This document shows, piece after piece, positions 28,678 through 36,898 of a DNA stretch of 52,599 bases. Both the position numbers and the translations under genes were made by a program. Positions within the stretch are counted from its first letter, which is position 1. Each line of letters opens with the position of its first letter. Below the pieces are notes generated by a model, which saw only the letters and a list, made by a program, of their open reading frames with translations, did not search any database and was not told the origin of the DNA. The DNA is from a virus. The DNA lies in the IMG/VR virus record IMGVR_UViG_3300046791_000268, positions 1 to 52,599 of that record; one strand, given 5' to 3'.

Positions 28678-30107
28678 TGCCGATCCCTAAACTGACTCTT
28701 ACAATCCGCGATCCGGGGCTGGGCTCTACCAGTGCGGCTACTAACGCAGTGCTCTACATGGGTTGCTGCTCCACTGGCTCTAACTACGTATTCAACACGT
28801 TTGGCAACGCCGCGGACGCGGTAGACATGCTGGGCCAGGGGCCTCTAGTAGAGGATATCGCGCTAAACTGTTTGGTAGCTGGCGGGCCTGTGTATGGCGT
28901 GAAGCTGGCAGCTACGATAACCGGCACGTCCAGCGCGGTGGTAGCGTCGCCAGTCACCACGGCTACGGGAACCATCACAGTCAGCGGCGCGGCTTACGAT
29001 TCGTATGACGTCGTGGTGGAAATCACAGGCGCAGGCACGGTCGGGATTGGCTCGTTTCGCTATTCGCTGGACGGTCGTAACACCTACAGCCCAAGCGTGC
29101 TGATTCCGTTGACGGGCCCGTACATCGTCGCGAATACCAACCTCACGATCACGTTTGTGCCAGGCGCTGGCCCGATCTTCTATGCCGTGGGCGATCTTCA
29201 TTCGTTCACCACCACGGGCCCGAGTTTCAGCGTCACAGAGTTGGCGCTAGGCATCGCGGCCGTCAAAGCGGCGAATGTGCGTCTCGCGTCGATCAACATC
29301 TCGGGGAAGTTCGCCACGGGCGCAGGCGCGGCCACCATGGCGGCGGCGCTCGCCACGCATGCCGCAAGCCTGTTTCAGGTCTATCAACCTGTGCGCTGCA
29401 TACTCGACGGCGGCGCTGAAAACGAGTCTACAACCCAGCTCGCTTTCGTCGCGTTCGCCAGCGATCGCGTAGCTGTGGGCTACGGTGACGAGCGCGTGTC
29501 GAGCGGTAAGCCGTTTGCAGGCTGGGGCTTTCCACGTTGCTCTGTACAGCGTTCGATGTCTGTGCGCTGCGCCGCCATCAGCGTCAGCACTGACCCCGCA
29601 CGCTTTGCCACAGGCGCATTGCCAGGCGTCATCAGCATTACGCATGACGAGTTTCGCACCGAAAACATGGATGCGAAAAAGTTCGCCACGCTGCGCACGC
29701 ATCAGGGCCAGCCGGGGATCTACATCTGCAAAGTACGGCTGATGAGTGCGGGGGGCTCTGACTATACAGACTGGCAGCTAGGCCGCGTGATGGATGCGGC
29801 ATGCAATGTCACCTATGACGCGCTGTTGCCGTTTCTGTCTAGCAGCGTGCGCACCAACGCTGACAAGACCATGAACGCCAGCGACGCGGATCGCTGGGAA
29901 AAGAAAGTAAACGACGCGCTCAAGGCTGTGTTGCTCGCGCCTGACAACGCGGAAGGCACGCCAGGTCACGTCAGCGCCGCCAAGTATTTCGTAGACCGCG
30001 CTTACAACGTGCTCGACACCAAAACAGTCAAGGGCCGCGTGGCCATCCGTCCGCTGGGTTACGCGGATTTCATCACTGTTGAGCTGAGCTTCAGCGCCAA
30101 CGTCTAA
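28677..30107 (+). CDS. Tail sheath protein
   Basis: It is 476 aa, placed just before tail tube and chaperone genes, the typical Mu gpL position. The beta-rich N-terminus (L-T-L-T-I-R-D-P-G-L-G-S), the central V-P-G...F-T-T-T-G-P-S-F, and the C-terminal G-R-V-A-I-R-P-L-G-Y-A-D-F-I-T-V-E-L-S-F agree with contractile sheath proteins. The C-terminal strand is the segment that interlinks subunits in known sheaths. It marks this phage as a myovirus type. Confidence 0.85.
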   Translation: MPIPKLTLTIRDPGLGSTSAATNAVLYMGCCSTGSNYVFNTFGNAADAVDMLGQGPLVEDIALNCLVAGGPVYGVKLAATITGTSSAVVASPVTTATGTITVSGAAYDSYDVVVEITGAGTVGIGSFRYSLDGRNTYSPSVLIPLTGPYIVANTNLTITFVPGAGPIFYAVGDLHSFTTTGPSFSVTELALGIAAVKAANVRLASINISGKFATGAGAATMAAALATHAASLFQVYQPVRCILDGGAENESTTQLAFVAFASDRVAVGYGDERVSSGKPFAGWGFPRCSVQRSMSVRCAAISVSTDPARFATGALPGVISITHDEFRTENMDAKKFATLRTHQGQPGIYICKVRLMSAGGSDYTDWQLGRVMDAACNVTYDALLPFLSSSVRTNADKTMNASDADRWEKKVNDALKAVLLAPDNAEGTPGHVSAAKYFVDRAYNVLDTKTVKGRVAIRPLGYADFITVELSFSANV

Positions 30108-30119
30108 CGGAGATTTGAC

Positions 30120-30608
30120 ATGGCTATCCTTCCCGGCACTGGCACACGCATCAACGGTCACATCTACGATTGGTCGTCTGTCAACATCGATTGCAACGGG
30201 CGCTTTTACGGCGGCATCAGCGAAATCAACTACACTGACAAGCTGGACGTAGGCGAGCTACGCGGGTCAGGCGCGATCCGCCTGGGCACTACGCGCGGTC
30301 AATACTCTGCAGAGGGTAGCTTCACAATCGCGAAAGAAGATTGGGAACCGCTGCGCATGAGCCTGACCGCCATGGGATTTGGCGGTTTTGGCGAGGCTCG
30401 GTTTTTGATTGTGTGTAGCTACCGTGAGGTAGCCGCCGTCTCGCCTATCACTGACACAATCGAGACATGCCGCGTCATCAACGTGGAAAACAGCCATAGC
30501 CAGGGCACCGATCCGCTGATGGTCAAGATCACGCTGGACGTGCACCGTATCGGCCATAACGGAAACTACCTGGTCAACGATTTGGAGGCGCAAGCGGTGG
30601 GCCTCTAA
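30120..30608 (+). CDS. Tail tube protein
   Basis: It starts 12 bp after the sheath gene, is 162 aa and beta-rich with G-S-G-A-I-R-L-G-T-T-R-G-Q-Y, the position and size of Mu gpM-like tail tube subunits. The tube is a helical stack of such subunits inside the sheath. No catalytic motif is expected. Assigned by synteny plus fold-like pattern. Confidence 0.8.
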   Translation: MAILPGTGTRINGHIYDWSSVNIDCNGRFYGGISEINYTDKLDVGELRGSGAIRLGTTRGQYSAEGSFTIAKEDWEPLRMSLTAMGFGGFGEARFLIVCSYREVAAVSPITDTIETCRVINVENSHSQGTDPLMVKITLDVHRIGHNGNYLVNDLEAQAVGL

Positions 30609-30648
30609 GCCTCGCACGCGCCTTGTAGACACGTGAAAGGGATCTGTC

Positions 30649-31011
30649 ATGTCACTGACGCTAGCGGAAAAAATGCAGGAGCCAGAGAGCTACGGCGGGT
30701 TGACGTTGGACGAGTTGAAAGCCAAGCACGGCGACCTAACCATGATGAACACCCCGCGCGGGCCGCTGATTTTCAAGCGGCCCAGCGATCCGGTGTACGC
30801 TGACTTTGTCGACTCCATGAGCCGCGATAAGGCTTCGAAACACGCCAGCATGAAGCGCCTAGCGCTCGCGTGCTGTGTGTTTCCCAGCCTGCCAGAGGCG
30901 CGCGATATCTTGGAAACGTACCCCGGCGTAGTGCTCAAAGCGCAAGGCATCATCAGTGAGCTGGGCGGGGCCGCGGATGAAGGGGCCGGATTCGATATAA
31001 AAAAACTCTAG
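30649..31011 (+). CDS. Tail assembly chaperone, shorter product
   Basis: It lies between tube and tape-measure genes, where tail assembly chaperones sit in contractile and long non-contractile phages. It is 120 aa, with an N-terminal M-Q-E-P...L-T-L-D-E-L-K segment followed by a helical domain. The 3' end reads GAT-ATA-AAA-AAA-CTC-TAG, with the slippery A-AAA-AAA heptamer at 30999-31005 just before the stop. This fits a programmed -1 frameshift that makes a longer product. Confidence 0.8.
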   Translation: MSLTLAEKMQEPESYGGLTLDELKAKHGDLTMMNTPRGPLIFKRPSDPVYADFVDSMSRDKASKHASMKRLALACCVFPSLPEARDILETYPGVVLKAQGIISELGGAADEGAGFDIKKL

Positions 31012-31205
31012 CGGGTCTGCGTCGGGACCCCTTGCGCGCCGCGCTGGCAGTGCGCGCACTGGTCGACACTTTGCCGCCAGGCGCAAGCGACGATGACCGC
31101 GCCACGCATGAAGAAAGGCGCCTATATGGCGCGCTTTTGGTCGCTATGGCGCTTGGCGATCTTGCCATGATTCGAAGTGTTTTCTTTCGGTTTCGCGACG
31201 AATAA
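31005..31205 (+). CDS. Frameshift extension of the tail assembly chaperone (-1 PRF)
   Basis: After slippage on A-AAA-AAA (30999-31005), frame -1 is open from ACT at 31005 to TAA at 31203-31205. This adds 66 aa ending in an amphipathic helix (A-L-L-V-A-M-A-L-G-D-L-A-M-I-R-S-V-F-F) to give a fused product of about 185 aa. The geometry matches the chaperone frameshifts of P2 E/E' and lambda G/GT. It has no start codon of its own. Confidence 0.75.
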   Translation, partial: TLAGLRRDPLRAALAVRALVDTLPPGASDDDRATHEERRLYGALLVAMALGDLAMIRSVFFRFRDE

Positions 31206-31214
31206 CCGCACATC

Positions 31215-33062
31215 ATGGCCACAGATAGCGCGTCATTTGCTCTTGCGTTGATCGACAGGGTCACGGCGCCTACGCGCGCGATTTCCAAATCGCTGGACGC
31301 GGTCAATAAGCAGTTCAAGTCGCTGGCGAAACAAGACACCGTGACGTCGGGGCTGCGTGACGCGCTGTCTAGCGTCAACAGTAAGCTTTTCTCGTTCGGT
31401 AAGACCGCGGCCCTCGCATTAGGGGCCGCTGGCATCGCTGTTGGCGGCTTTGTCGTCAAGGGCGTTGTGCACATGGGGATGTTTGCTGAGTCGATCAAGA
31501 TGGCCTTTGGGCTGCTTACAGGCGACAAGGCGATCGGCGATGCGACGTTTACTCGCACCATAGAGCTGTCCAAACAGCTGGGCCTGGGTGTCGAGGAAAC
31601 TGCGCACAGCATGCAAAAGCTGTTGGCAATGCAGTTCTCGCCTCCCGATGCCGAGAAGTGGGTCAGGTTGGGCTCAGACTTGCGCGCTGTTGGCGTGCAA
31701 GGCGATGCTGTACAGCGCGTGATGCTTGACATCGCGCACGTCAAGGCCACCGGCAAACTGAATCAGCGTAACGTCAACATGTTCGCCAACGCTGGCGTAT
31801 CCGCACAGTTGCTGATGGAAGAAGTTGGCAAGGCGATGGGCACCAATGAGGCCGGCGCCATGGCGGCCATGCACAAGGGCAAGATTACCAGCGCGATCGC
31901 GTTGCCTGCCCTTGAACGTGCGATCATGCGTAAGACGCATGAGCATGCAGCCGGCGAGGCTGGTACGGGATTCGCTCAGAAAACACTCACGGGCCTAACA
32001 GGTCAACTCCAAAACGCGCCCGCGCTACTCTTTTTGAAGATTTCGGAAGCTGCGCAGGATTCGCTAGAGCGTCTCAAGCCGCTCGTCCAGAGCGTCATGA
32101 ACGCGATCGATCAGGTGAACGTTTCGCAGGTAGCGCGGTTTGTGGGCAACGTGCTGGACATGCTGACCAGCCTTGTGCCCCTCGCGGTCGAGTTTGCCAA
32201 CGGTTTCGGCGAGGGCTTGAGTGAGATCTCGGACGTGATCGGCGGCGGCAAAGTGGCGGCGGAGTCGCTGCAGACGGCGCGCGATCTTGGGCACGCGCTT
32301 GCGTCGGCGTTCGCAGAGGTACTCAGGATCATAGGGAAGATCGTGGACGCGTTCGTGTGGCTCAATGAACACCGCTGGGCCGCGTGGTCGCTAGCAGGTC
32401 TGTATATCGCGCTCAATATTTTCTCGCAGATGGGCAACATCGCCAAGGGCATAGAGCTAAGCATGGTCGCCGCCAAGGGCATCGGTGCGCTCTTGGGTAT
32501 TGGCGGCAGTGCTGCCGCTGCCGCCGCCCCTGCGGTTACTGGCGCGCTTGCAGGCGGCGCGCGCGAGCTGGTGCTTGGCGGCGAGGGCGCCGCGCTTGAG
32601 CTGGCCGCGGCAGGTGAGGTTACTGCTGCGGGCGGCGGCGTTGCCGCTGCGGGCGGCGGGGCTGCGGCCGCTGGTGGCGCTGCCGCCTGGGGTAGTACGG
32701 CCGTAGGCGCCGCGTCCGTAGGCGCGCTGGCGTTGGCGGCGTTGCCCGGTCTGATGATTGGCGGCGCTGGGTATTACTTTCGCGAGGAAATCGCAAAGGG
32801 CATGTTGGGCATGTTGGGGCCGCGCGCGGATGAAGCCACGGGCCGCGGGCTTGGAGCGGGCGCGGCTACGCCCACGGCCATGTTTACGGGCTTGGAAGCC
32901 GCGGGCAGCAAGCAACCCAACAACGTCACGGTTGGTAATATCAATCTACAGATTGACGGCACGGGCAAAGACGGCGCGCAAATCGGCAGGGATGCGGCGG
33001 AAGCCGCGGGCACGCACATTCAACAGAACTGGCAAAGCCTAGCGTTTGAGAGCGGCGGTTAA
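31215..33062 (+). CDS. Tail tape measure protein, 615 aa
   Basis: It follows the chaperone frameshift, as usual. It is long, helical and Ala-rich, with a hydrophobic region around 59-75, a second one near 390-470, and a Gly/Ala-rich C-terminus. As tape measure length scales at about 0.15 nm per residue, the tail would be near 90 nm. The central A-A-A-x-G runs are low complexity. Likely cleaved or pulled into the tube during injection. Confidence 0.85.
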   Translation: MATDSASFALALIDRVTAPTRAISKSLDAVNKQFKSLAKQDTVTSGLRDALSSVNSKLFSFGKTAALALGAAGIAVGGFVVKGVVHMGMFAESIKMAFGLLTGDKAIGDATFTRTIELSKQLGLGVEETAHSMQKLLAMQFSPPDAEKWVRLGSDLRAVGVQGDAVQRVMLDIAHVKATGKLNQRNVNMFANAGVSAQLLMEEVGKAMGTNEAGAMAAMHKGKITSAIALPALERAIMRKTHEHAAGEAGTGFAQKTLTGLTGQLQNAPALLFLKISEAAQDSLERLKPLVQSVMNAIDQVNVSQVARFVGNVLDMLTSLVPLAVEFANGFGEGLSEISDVIGGGKVAAESLQTARDLGHALASAFAEVLRIIGKIVDAFVWLNEHRWAAWSLAGLYIALNIFSQMGNIAKGIELSMVAAKGIGALLGIGGSAAAAAAPAVTGALAGGARELVLGGEGAALELAAAGEVTAAGGGVAAAGGGAAAAGGAAAWGSTAVGAASVGALALAALPGLMIGGAGYYFREEIAKGMLGMLGPRADEATGRGLGAGAATPTAMFTGLEAAGSKQPNNVTVGNINLQIDGTGKDGAQIGRDAAEAAGTHIQQNWQSLAFESGG

Positions 33063-33065
33063 GTC

Positions 33066-33707
33066 ATGCTGTCACATTGGGACGAGTTCGGCGACCCGTG
33101 GGATCGCATGACGCTGGGCACGCGTCAGTTGCCCGGTGTGTGGGAAGTGTCGAGCGGCGAATGTTCGCGGCAGGTTGACCACAAGAAAACCAAGGACAAA
33201 GACGGCGCGCGCATCAAGGATCTGGGCGTACTGCCCTCGCGATTTGCGGCGCGCGGCAAGATCATGACTCCCGAAGATTGGGAGACCATGCAAGATGTGT
33301 TGCAGGAAATCAACCCCAAGAAAAAGGGCGGGCTGAAAACGCCGTTACATATCTTTCATCCCGCGATCGCGGTGCTGGGCGTATTCACGGTGTACGTAGA
33401 ACGCGTGCGGCCGCCAGAGCTGAAAAACGGCGTAGCAGAGTTCACGTTTGATATGATCGAGTGGACGGAGCCTAAGGCTACGAACATCGGAAAAACGCCA
33501 GCGTCGGTCATCACGTATGACTTTACCACGCGCACATGGGTGTCACGCGAGCGCGATGGCAAGGGCGGATTCAAAGACACCCCGATCGGCCAGACGCCCA
33601 CGGCTGAACTCAGTTTCAACGATCCGCCCAGCAAGAAGGCGGCGGAATGGGACCCAACTACAGCCGGTAACCGTAAGCACTTCTTTGACGATCCAGCGGC
33701 TCACTGA
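33066..33707 (+). CDS. Baseplate/DNA-circularisation-like protein (Mu gp43 position), 213 aa
   Basis: It sits between tape measure and spike genes, where Mu gp43 (DNA circularisation N-terminal family) is found. The first part contains V-W-E-V-S-S-G-E-C-S-R-Q-V and D-L-G-V-L-P-S-R-F-A-A-R-G-K, similar in plan to the beta-rich N-terminal domain of that family, but I am not sure of the match. It overlaps the next gene as TGATG. Confidence 0.6.
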   Translation: MLSHWDEFGDPWDRMTLGTRQLPGVWEVSSGECSRQVDHKKTKDKDGARIKDLGVLPSRFAARGKIMTPEDWETMQDVLQEINPKKKGGLKTPLHIFHPAIAVLGVFTVYVERVRPPELKNGVAEFTFDMIEWTEPKATNIGKTPASVITYDFTTRTWVSRERDGKGGFKDTPIGQTPTAELSFNDPPSKKAAEWDPTTAGNRKHFFDDPAAH

Positions 33708-34819
33708 TGGGCGCCACAGCTAACGGCAAAGACGTTCTACATGCCGTGATTCAAGAGCCGCGTACAGGCGTCTGGACGGCTGTTGTTGACGTCGACAGCG
33801 ATCAAACCCTAACCGGTCAGGTGACGCTTGTCATTGACGGTGTGACGTGGATAGGCACGGTTACGCGCGGGGATCTCACGTCCGGCCACGTGCACGCGCA
33901 ACTTGTGGGCGGCGCTGGGAAGCTCGCCACGTTGTTAGCGGCGAAATACTATATCAGTGTCCCGCTGTCTGTGGTGCTGACCGATGTCATGACAGCCACG
34001 GGCGAACGCTTGTCGCCGCTGACCAGCACGGCTGTCACGGGCTACACGTCGCCGCGCTGGGCGCGTTTGCAGGGTAAGGCGGGGCTGGTCGTCAAACAGC
34101 TGGCCGCGGCTGTGCCGAACACGGTTTGGCGCGTGCTGCGGGACGGCACGGTGTGGCTGGGCGCTGAAACCTGGCCCGCGGTCAAACCTGAATACGATGA
34201 GACCGATCGGCAGCCCTCGCGAGACTCGGTCACGATCGCGCCTGAGTCGCCTACGGTAGCGCCAGGCACCATGTTCCTGGACAAGCGCGTGTCACGTGTG
34301 ACCACCACGTGCGGCGCGGATGGGCTGCGGCAAGAAATCTTGTTCGAAGCTGACGGCGGCGGCACGCGTGTGATGGGCGACGTAGAAGCCGTGATCGGCG
34401 CGATCGTCGATACGCGGATCGATCTTAGCTACGCCTATCCGGCCAAAGTGATCCGGCAAGCGTCGGATGGCACGCTAGAGCTGCTTTGTGATGACGACAA
34501 AATGCGCGGCACGGGTCTAACCCGCGTCCCGATCCGTCACGGCATACCCGGCGTGATTGTCAAAGTTCCGCCTGGCGGCAAGGTGCTTCTGATGTTCGAA
34601 GCAGGCGACCAGACACGGCCAATAGCCGCGCTGTGGCCCGATGGGTCCAGTGTAACAGAGATTCAAATCACGTCACCCACGATCAAGATCGTGGGCGACC
34701 TAGAAGTCACAGGCGAGGTAACGGCGCTCAGCGCTAACCCGCTGACCAAGGTGACACTGTCAGGGCACATCCATCCCACAGCGATGGGGCCCAGCGACAA
34801 ACCGATCGGCGGTATGTAG
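33707..34819 (+). CDS. Baseplate hub-spike fusion with H-x-H apex, 370 aa
   Basis: The N-terminal ~220 residues form a beta-rich hub-like domain. The remainder looks like the gpV/gp45 spike: an OB-like barrel (A-Y-P-A-K-V-I-R-Q-A-S-D-G-T-L-E-L), an R-P-I-A-A-L-W-P strand repeat, and the apex motif S-G-H-I-H-P-T-A-M-G-P-S, whose H-x-H binds iron in known membrane-piercing spikes. In Mu the hub and spike are separate, so this is a fusion or combined protein. Confidence 0.75.
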   Translation: MGATANGKDVLHAVIQEPRTGVWTAVVDVDSDQTLTGQVTLVIDGVTWIGTVTRGDLTSGHVHAQLVGGAGKLATLLAAKYYISVPLSVVLTDVMTATGERLSPLTSTAVTGYTSPRWARLQGKAGLVVKQLAAAVPNTVWRVLRDGTVWLGAETWPAVKPEYDETDRQPSRDSVTIAPESPTVAPGTMFLDKRVSRVTTTCGADGLRQEILFEADGGGTRVMGDVEAVIGAIVDTRIDLSYAYPAKVIRQASDGTLELLCDDDKMRGTGLTRVPIRHGIPGVIVKVPPGGKVLLMFEAGDQTRPIAALWPDGSSVTEIQITSPTIKIVGDLEVTGEVTALSANPLTKVTLSGHIHPTAMGPSDKPIGGM

Positions 34820-34821
34820 CC

Positions 34822-34974
34822 ATGAGCAAGCATCCACGGTGTAGGCGATGGCACTGGCTCCCATGGGAATGGGCCGGCTGCGCAGATTGTAGAATGTTCG
34901 CAGCCCACGATGTGGCGAGCGCACGTGTGCGCGAGCAAAGCGCCGCGCCGCCAGTTACCCCGGGCGAACCGTAG
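34822..34974 (+). CDS. Miniprotein with H-P-R-C...G-C-x-x-C, 50 aa
   Basis: It starts 2 bp after the spike gene. The first 24 residues contain H-P-R-C and W-H-W-L-P-W-E-W-A-G-C-A-D-C, closely repeated in the next gene. The three Cys and His could bind one zinc; the multiple Trp suggest a compact or membrane-facing element. The C-terminus is Ala/Pro-rich. Its paralogue and tight packing argue for a real gene, although it is short. Confidence 0.6.
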   Translation: MSKHPRCRRWHWLPWEWAGCADCRMFAAHDVASARVREQSAAPPVTPGEP

Positions 34975-34976
34975 CC

Positions 34977-35168
34977 ATGGACATTCACCCACGGTGCACG
35001 CGCTGGCACTGGCTTCCCTGGCGATGGCCCGGCTGTGCGCAATGCGTCCAGCTTCGCGAGCGCGATCTTGACCGCTGGTCAGAGAGCCAGGGCTTCATTC
35101 CGATCAAGCGACATACACCTATCCCAACGGCGTGGGATCTCCTGCACAAAGACCCGCCCAAAAAGTAG
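34977..35168 (+). CDS. Paralogous miniprotein, 63 aa
   Basis: It begins 2 nt after the preceding stop and repeats its head: H-P-R-C, W-H-W-L-P-W-R-W-P-G-C-A-Q-C. The C-terminal half differs and carries W-S-E-S-Q-G and I-P-T-A-W-D-L-L-H. The duplicated Trp/Cys head implies selection for this module; role unknown. Confidence 0.65.
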   Translation: MDIHPRCTRWHWLPWRWPGCAQCVQLRERDLDRWSESQGFIPIKRHTPIPTAWDLLHKDPPKK

Positions 35169-35171
35169 GCG

Positions 35172-35615
35172 ATGGCGCTCATAGCTGCGAACTTGCAAAC
35201 GAGTCTAACAGCGCTCGCCGAAGACCCGGGCGCGACGGTTGCTGACTGCGCGCAAGCGTGGGCCGCGGCTGTTCGCGACTATGCTGCTACCGTGGTCCCC
35301 CTTTCTGCCACGGTAGCAGCGGCGGGCTTAGCGCTACAGGCGCAGCTGACAGCGGCGTTCGAGGTGCGGCCAACGGCGGCGCCTGCCATGGATGCAGCCT
35401 TCCAGGCGTTCGGCGCAGCCGTAGGGCTGGGCATGGCGCCCGCGTTCGTGGCCGTGCCGCCTCCCGCACCTGTGGGCTTTGCAAGCCTGTTTGCGAAGCC
35501 CTACCAGACGAGCGCGGCCGCAGCTGCGGCGCATCTGACGCCAGCGATTGACGCTTGGATGCGCACAGGCACGGCCACGCCAGCGATCGGCGGTTCGCCT
35601 ATTCCGTGGTCATGA
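35172..35615 (+). CDS. Baseplate-region Ala-rich protein, 147 aa
   Basis: Unknown function, but its place between spike and gp46-like genes and the C-terminal P-A-I-G-G-S-P-I-P-W-S are typical of a conserved phage baseplate-region protein in Mu-like phages. It is helical and Ala-rich (A-A-A repeats near 60-85) with no Cys apart from one in the first 30 residues. It could be a baseplate or tail-hub component. Confidence 0.6.
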   Translation: MALIAANLQTSLTALAEDPGATVADCAQAWAAAVRDYAATVVPLSATVAAAGLALQAQLTAAFEVRPTAAPAMDAAFQAFGAAVGLGMAPAFVAVPPPAPVGFASLFAKPYQTSAAAAAAHLTPAIDAWMRTGTATPAIGGSPIPWS

Positions 35616-35616
35616 C

Positions 35617-36426
35617 TTACTGTGCGCGGTAGCCGCGCACCTCGCCTACAGCGTCAATGGCCAGCGTGCTGATTGAGAATGTGGATTTTGCGTAGTAGCC
35701 GGTTACGGTATCGCCAGCGGCAAGCGCGCAGGGCACGATCTTGGATTGCTGCGGCCAGTCTGTGGACGCGGCGCTAGGGTCCACGAAAATGTATCCAACT
35801 TCGATTGATTGAAGGGTACGCAGGGCCGCGGTTTTTGTTGCGTCGGCCGGGCTGAGTAGTTCGGCGCTCATAACCGGGCTAGGCATTGCCATGGTGACGG
35901 CGTGAACATACGCAGTGGCCTTTGCCAGGGATGTACCGCTCGTAGCGCCTGCGTTTGTGGCGTAGATGCTTGACGAAACGCGGGTCATTGTCCCCGAGTG
36001 AGCTGGCGCAACGCCATGTACAGCGGCGGTACACAGCACCACTTCCACAGGGTCGACATGCACAGGCGCGGGGCTACCGCTTGCGCCACCAGTGCCGCCC
36101 GTAGGCATCACAGCGGCTTGACCCGCTGCGCCTGAGCCAGCGGCGCCGCCTGCGCCTGCCACAGGCGCGGGGTCAGCGATGGCCGCGTCCGCTTGCTCCA
36201 CAGGCATTCCAGCGTCCGGCGTCGCTTCCGACTGGGGCTTCGGTTTGGGCTTGGGGGCCGCGCTTCCCGCGGTCTCCTGCGGCGCCGCCTGGCCCGCAAA
36301 TACCGTGGATGGACCCGTCCACTCCTGCGCAGTCCAGCCGCCGTCTGGCGCGGGCTCTGCGCCTCCGCACGCCGCTGTAAGTGTTGTCACTAGGATAAGC
36401 CACTTCGATTGATTGCAACTGCTCAT
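35617..36426 (-). CDS. Secreted lipoprotein, moron candidate, 269 aa
   Basis: A leftward gene inside the rightward baseplate operon, the usual place for a lysogenic-conversion (moron) gene. It has a signal peptide ending in the lipobox L-T-A-A-C (Cys20), a Pro/Lys linker and a Gly/Ala/Ser-rich linker (near 90-110). A Ser/Thr-rich C-terminal domain has two Cys far apart. Gly/Ala linkers of this type are common in myxobacterial secreted proteins (inference for host). It may alter the cell surface, for example by blocking phage adsorption. The ATG 36426 start is uncertain by a few codons. Confidence 0.7.
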   Translation of the reverse strand: MSSCNQSKWLILVTTLTAACGGAEPAPDGGWTAQEWTGPSTVFAGQAAPQETAGSAAPKPKPKPQSEATPDAGMPVEQADAAIADPAPVAGAGGAAGSGAAGQAAVMPTGGTGGASGSPAPVHVDPVEVVLCTAAVHGVAPAHSGTMTRVSSSIYATNAGATSGTSLAKATAYVHAVTMAMPSPVMSAELLSPADATKTAALRTLQSIEVGYIFVDPSAASTDWPQQSKIVPCALAAGDTVTGYYAKSTFSISTLAIDAVGEVRGYRAQ

Positions 36427-36508
36427 ACATTGATCATGCAAGTTTCGCTAAGCGACGCAATAGCCGATTGGCACTTGTCCAAATCGCGCGCGCGCGCGGG
36501 GGGCTACC

Positions 36509-36898
36509 GTGGCCACTCCTGATCCGTTTGGCGTCGATTTGTATGGTGTCGACGACCTAACACCCACGATGCGCACAGTCAGCGGGCCACTGGGCCTGAC
36601 GCAAGCCATCACACGGCGGCTTATCACGCCCAGCGGCGCGCTTTGGTATGACCCCGCCTACGGCTGGGATGTTCGCCGCTATCTGTCTGCGTCGATTGCG
36701 AACGTAGGACAAATCGCAGCCAGTTGTGCGCATGAGGCGGAAAAAGACGAGCGCGTAGCAAGCGCCACGGCCACGGCCACGTTTACGACAAAGACCCTGG
36801 CGATCGCTATGCACATAGTGAGCGCGTTTGGGCCTTTCACATTCACGATCACGATTGACAAGGTGACAGCTGAGCTGCTGTTGCAGGCGCCTACATGA
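36509..36898 (+). CDS. Baseplate protein, gp46/gpW (GPW_gp25)-like, 129 aa
   Basis: It starts with GTG. The position directly before the baseplate J-like gene and the segment T-P-S-G-A-L-W-Y-D-P-A-Y-G-W-D-V-R-R fit the gpW/gp25 baseplate wedge family (Mu gp46). It overlaps the next gene by ATGA, so they are translated together. A palindrome-like TTGGCACTTGTCCA lies upstream at 36468-36481, between it and the divergent lipoprotein gene. Confidence 0.75.
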   Translation: MATPDPFGVDLYGVDDLTPTMRTVSGPLGLTQAITRRLITPSGALWYDPAYGWDVRRYLSASIANVGQIAASCAHEAEKDERVASATATATFTTKTLAIAMHIVSAFGPFTFTITIDKVTAELLLQAPT

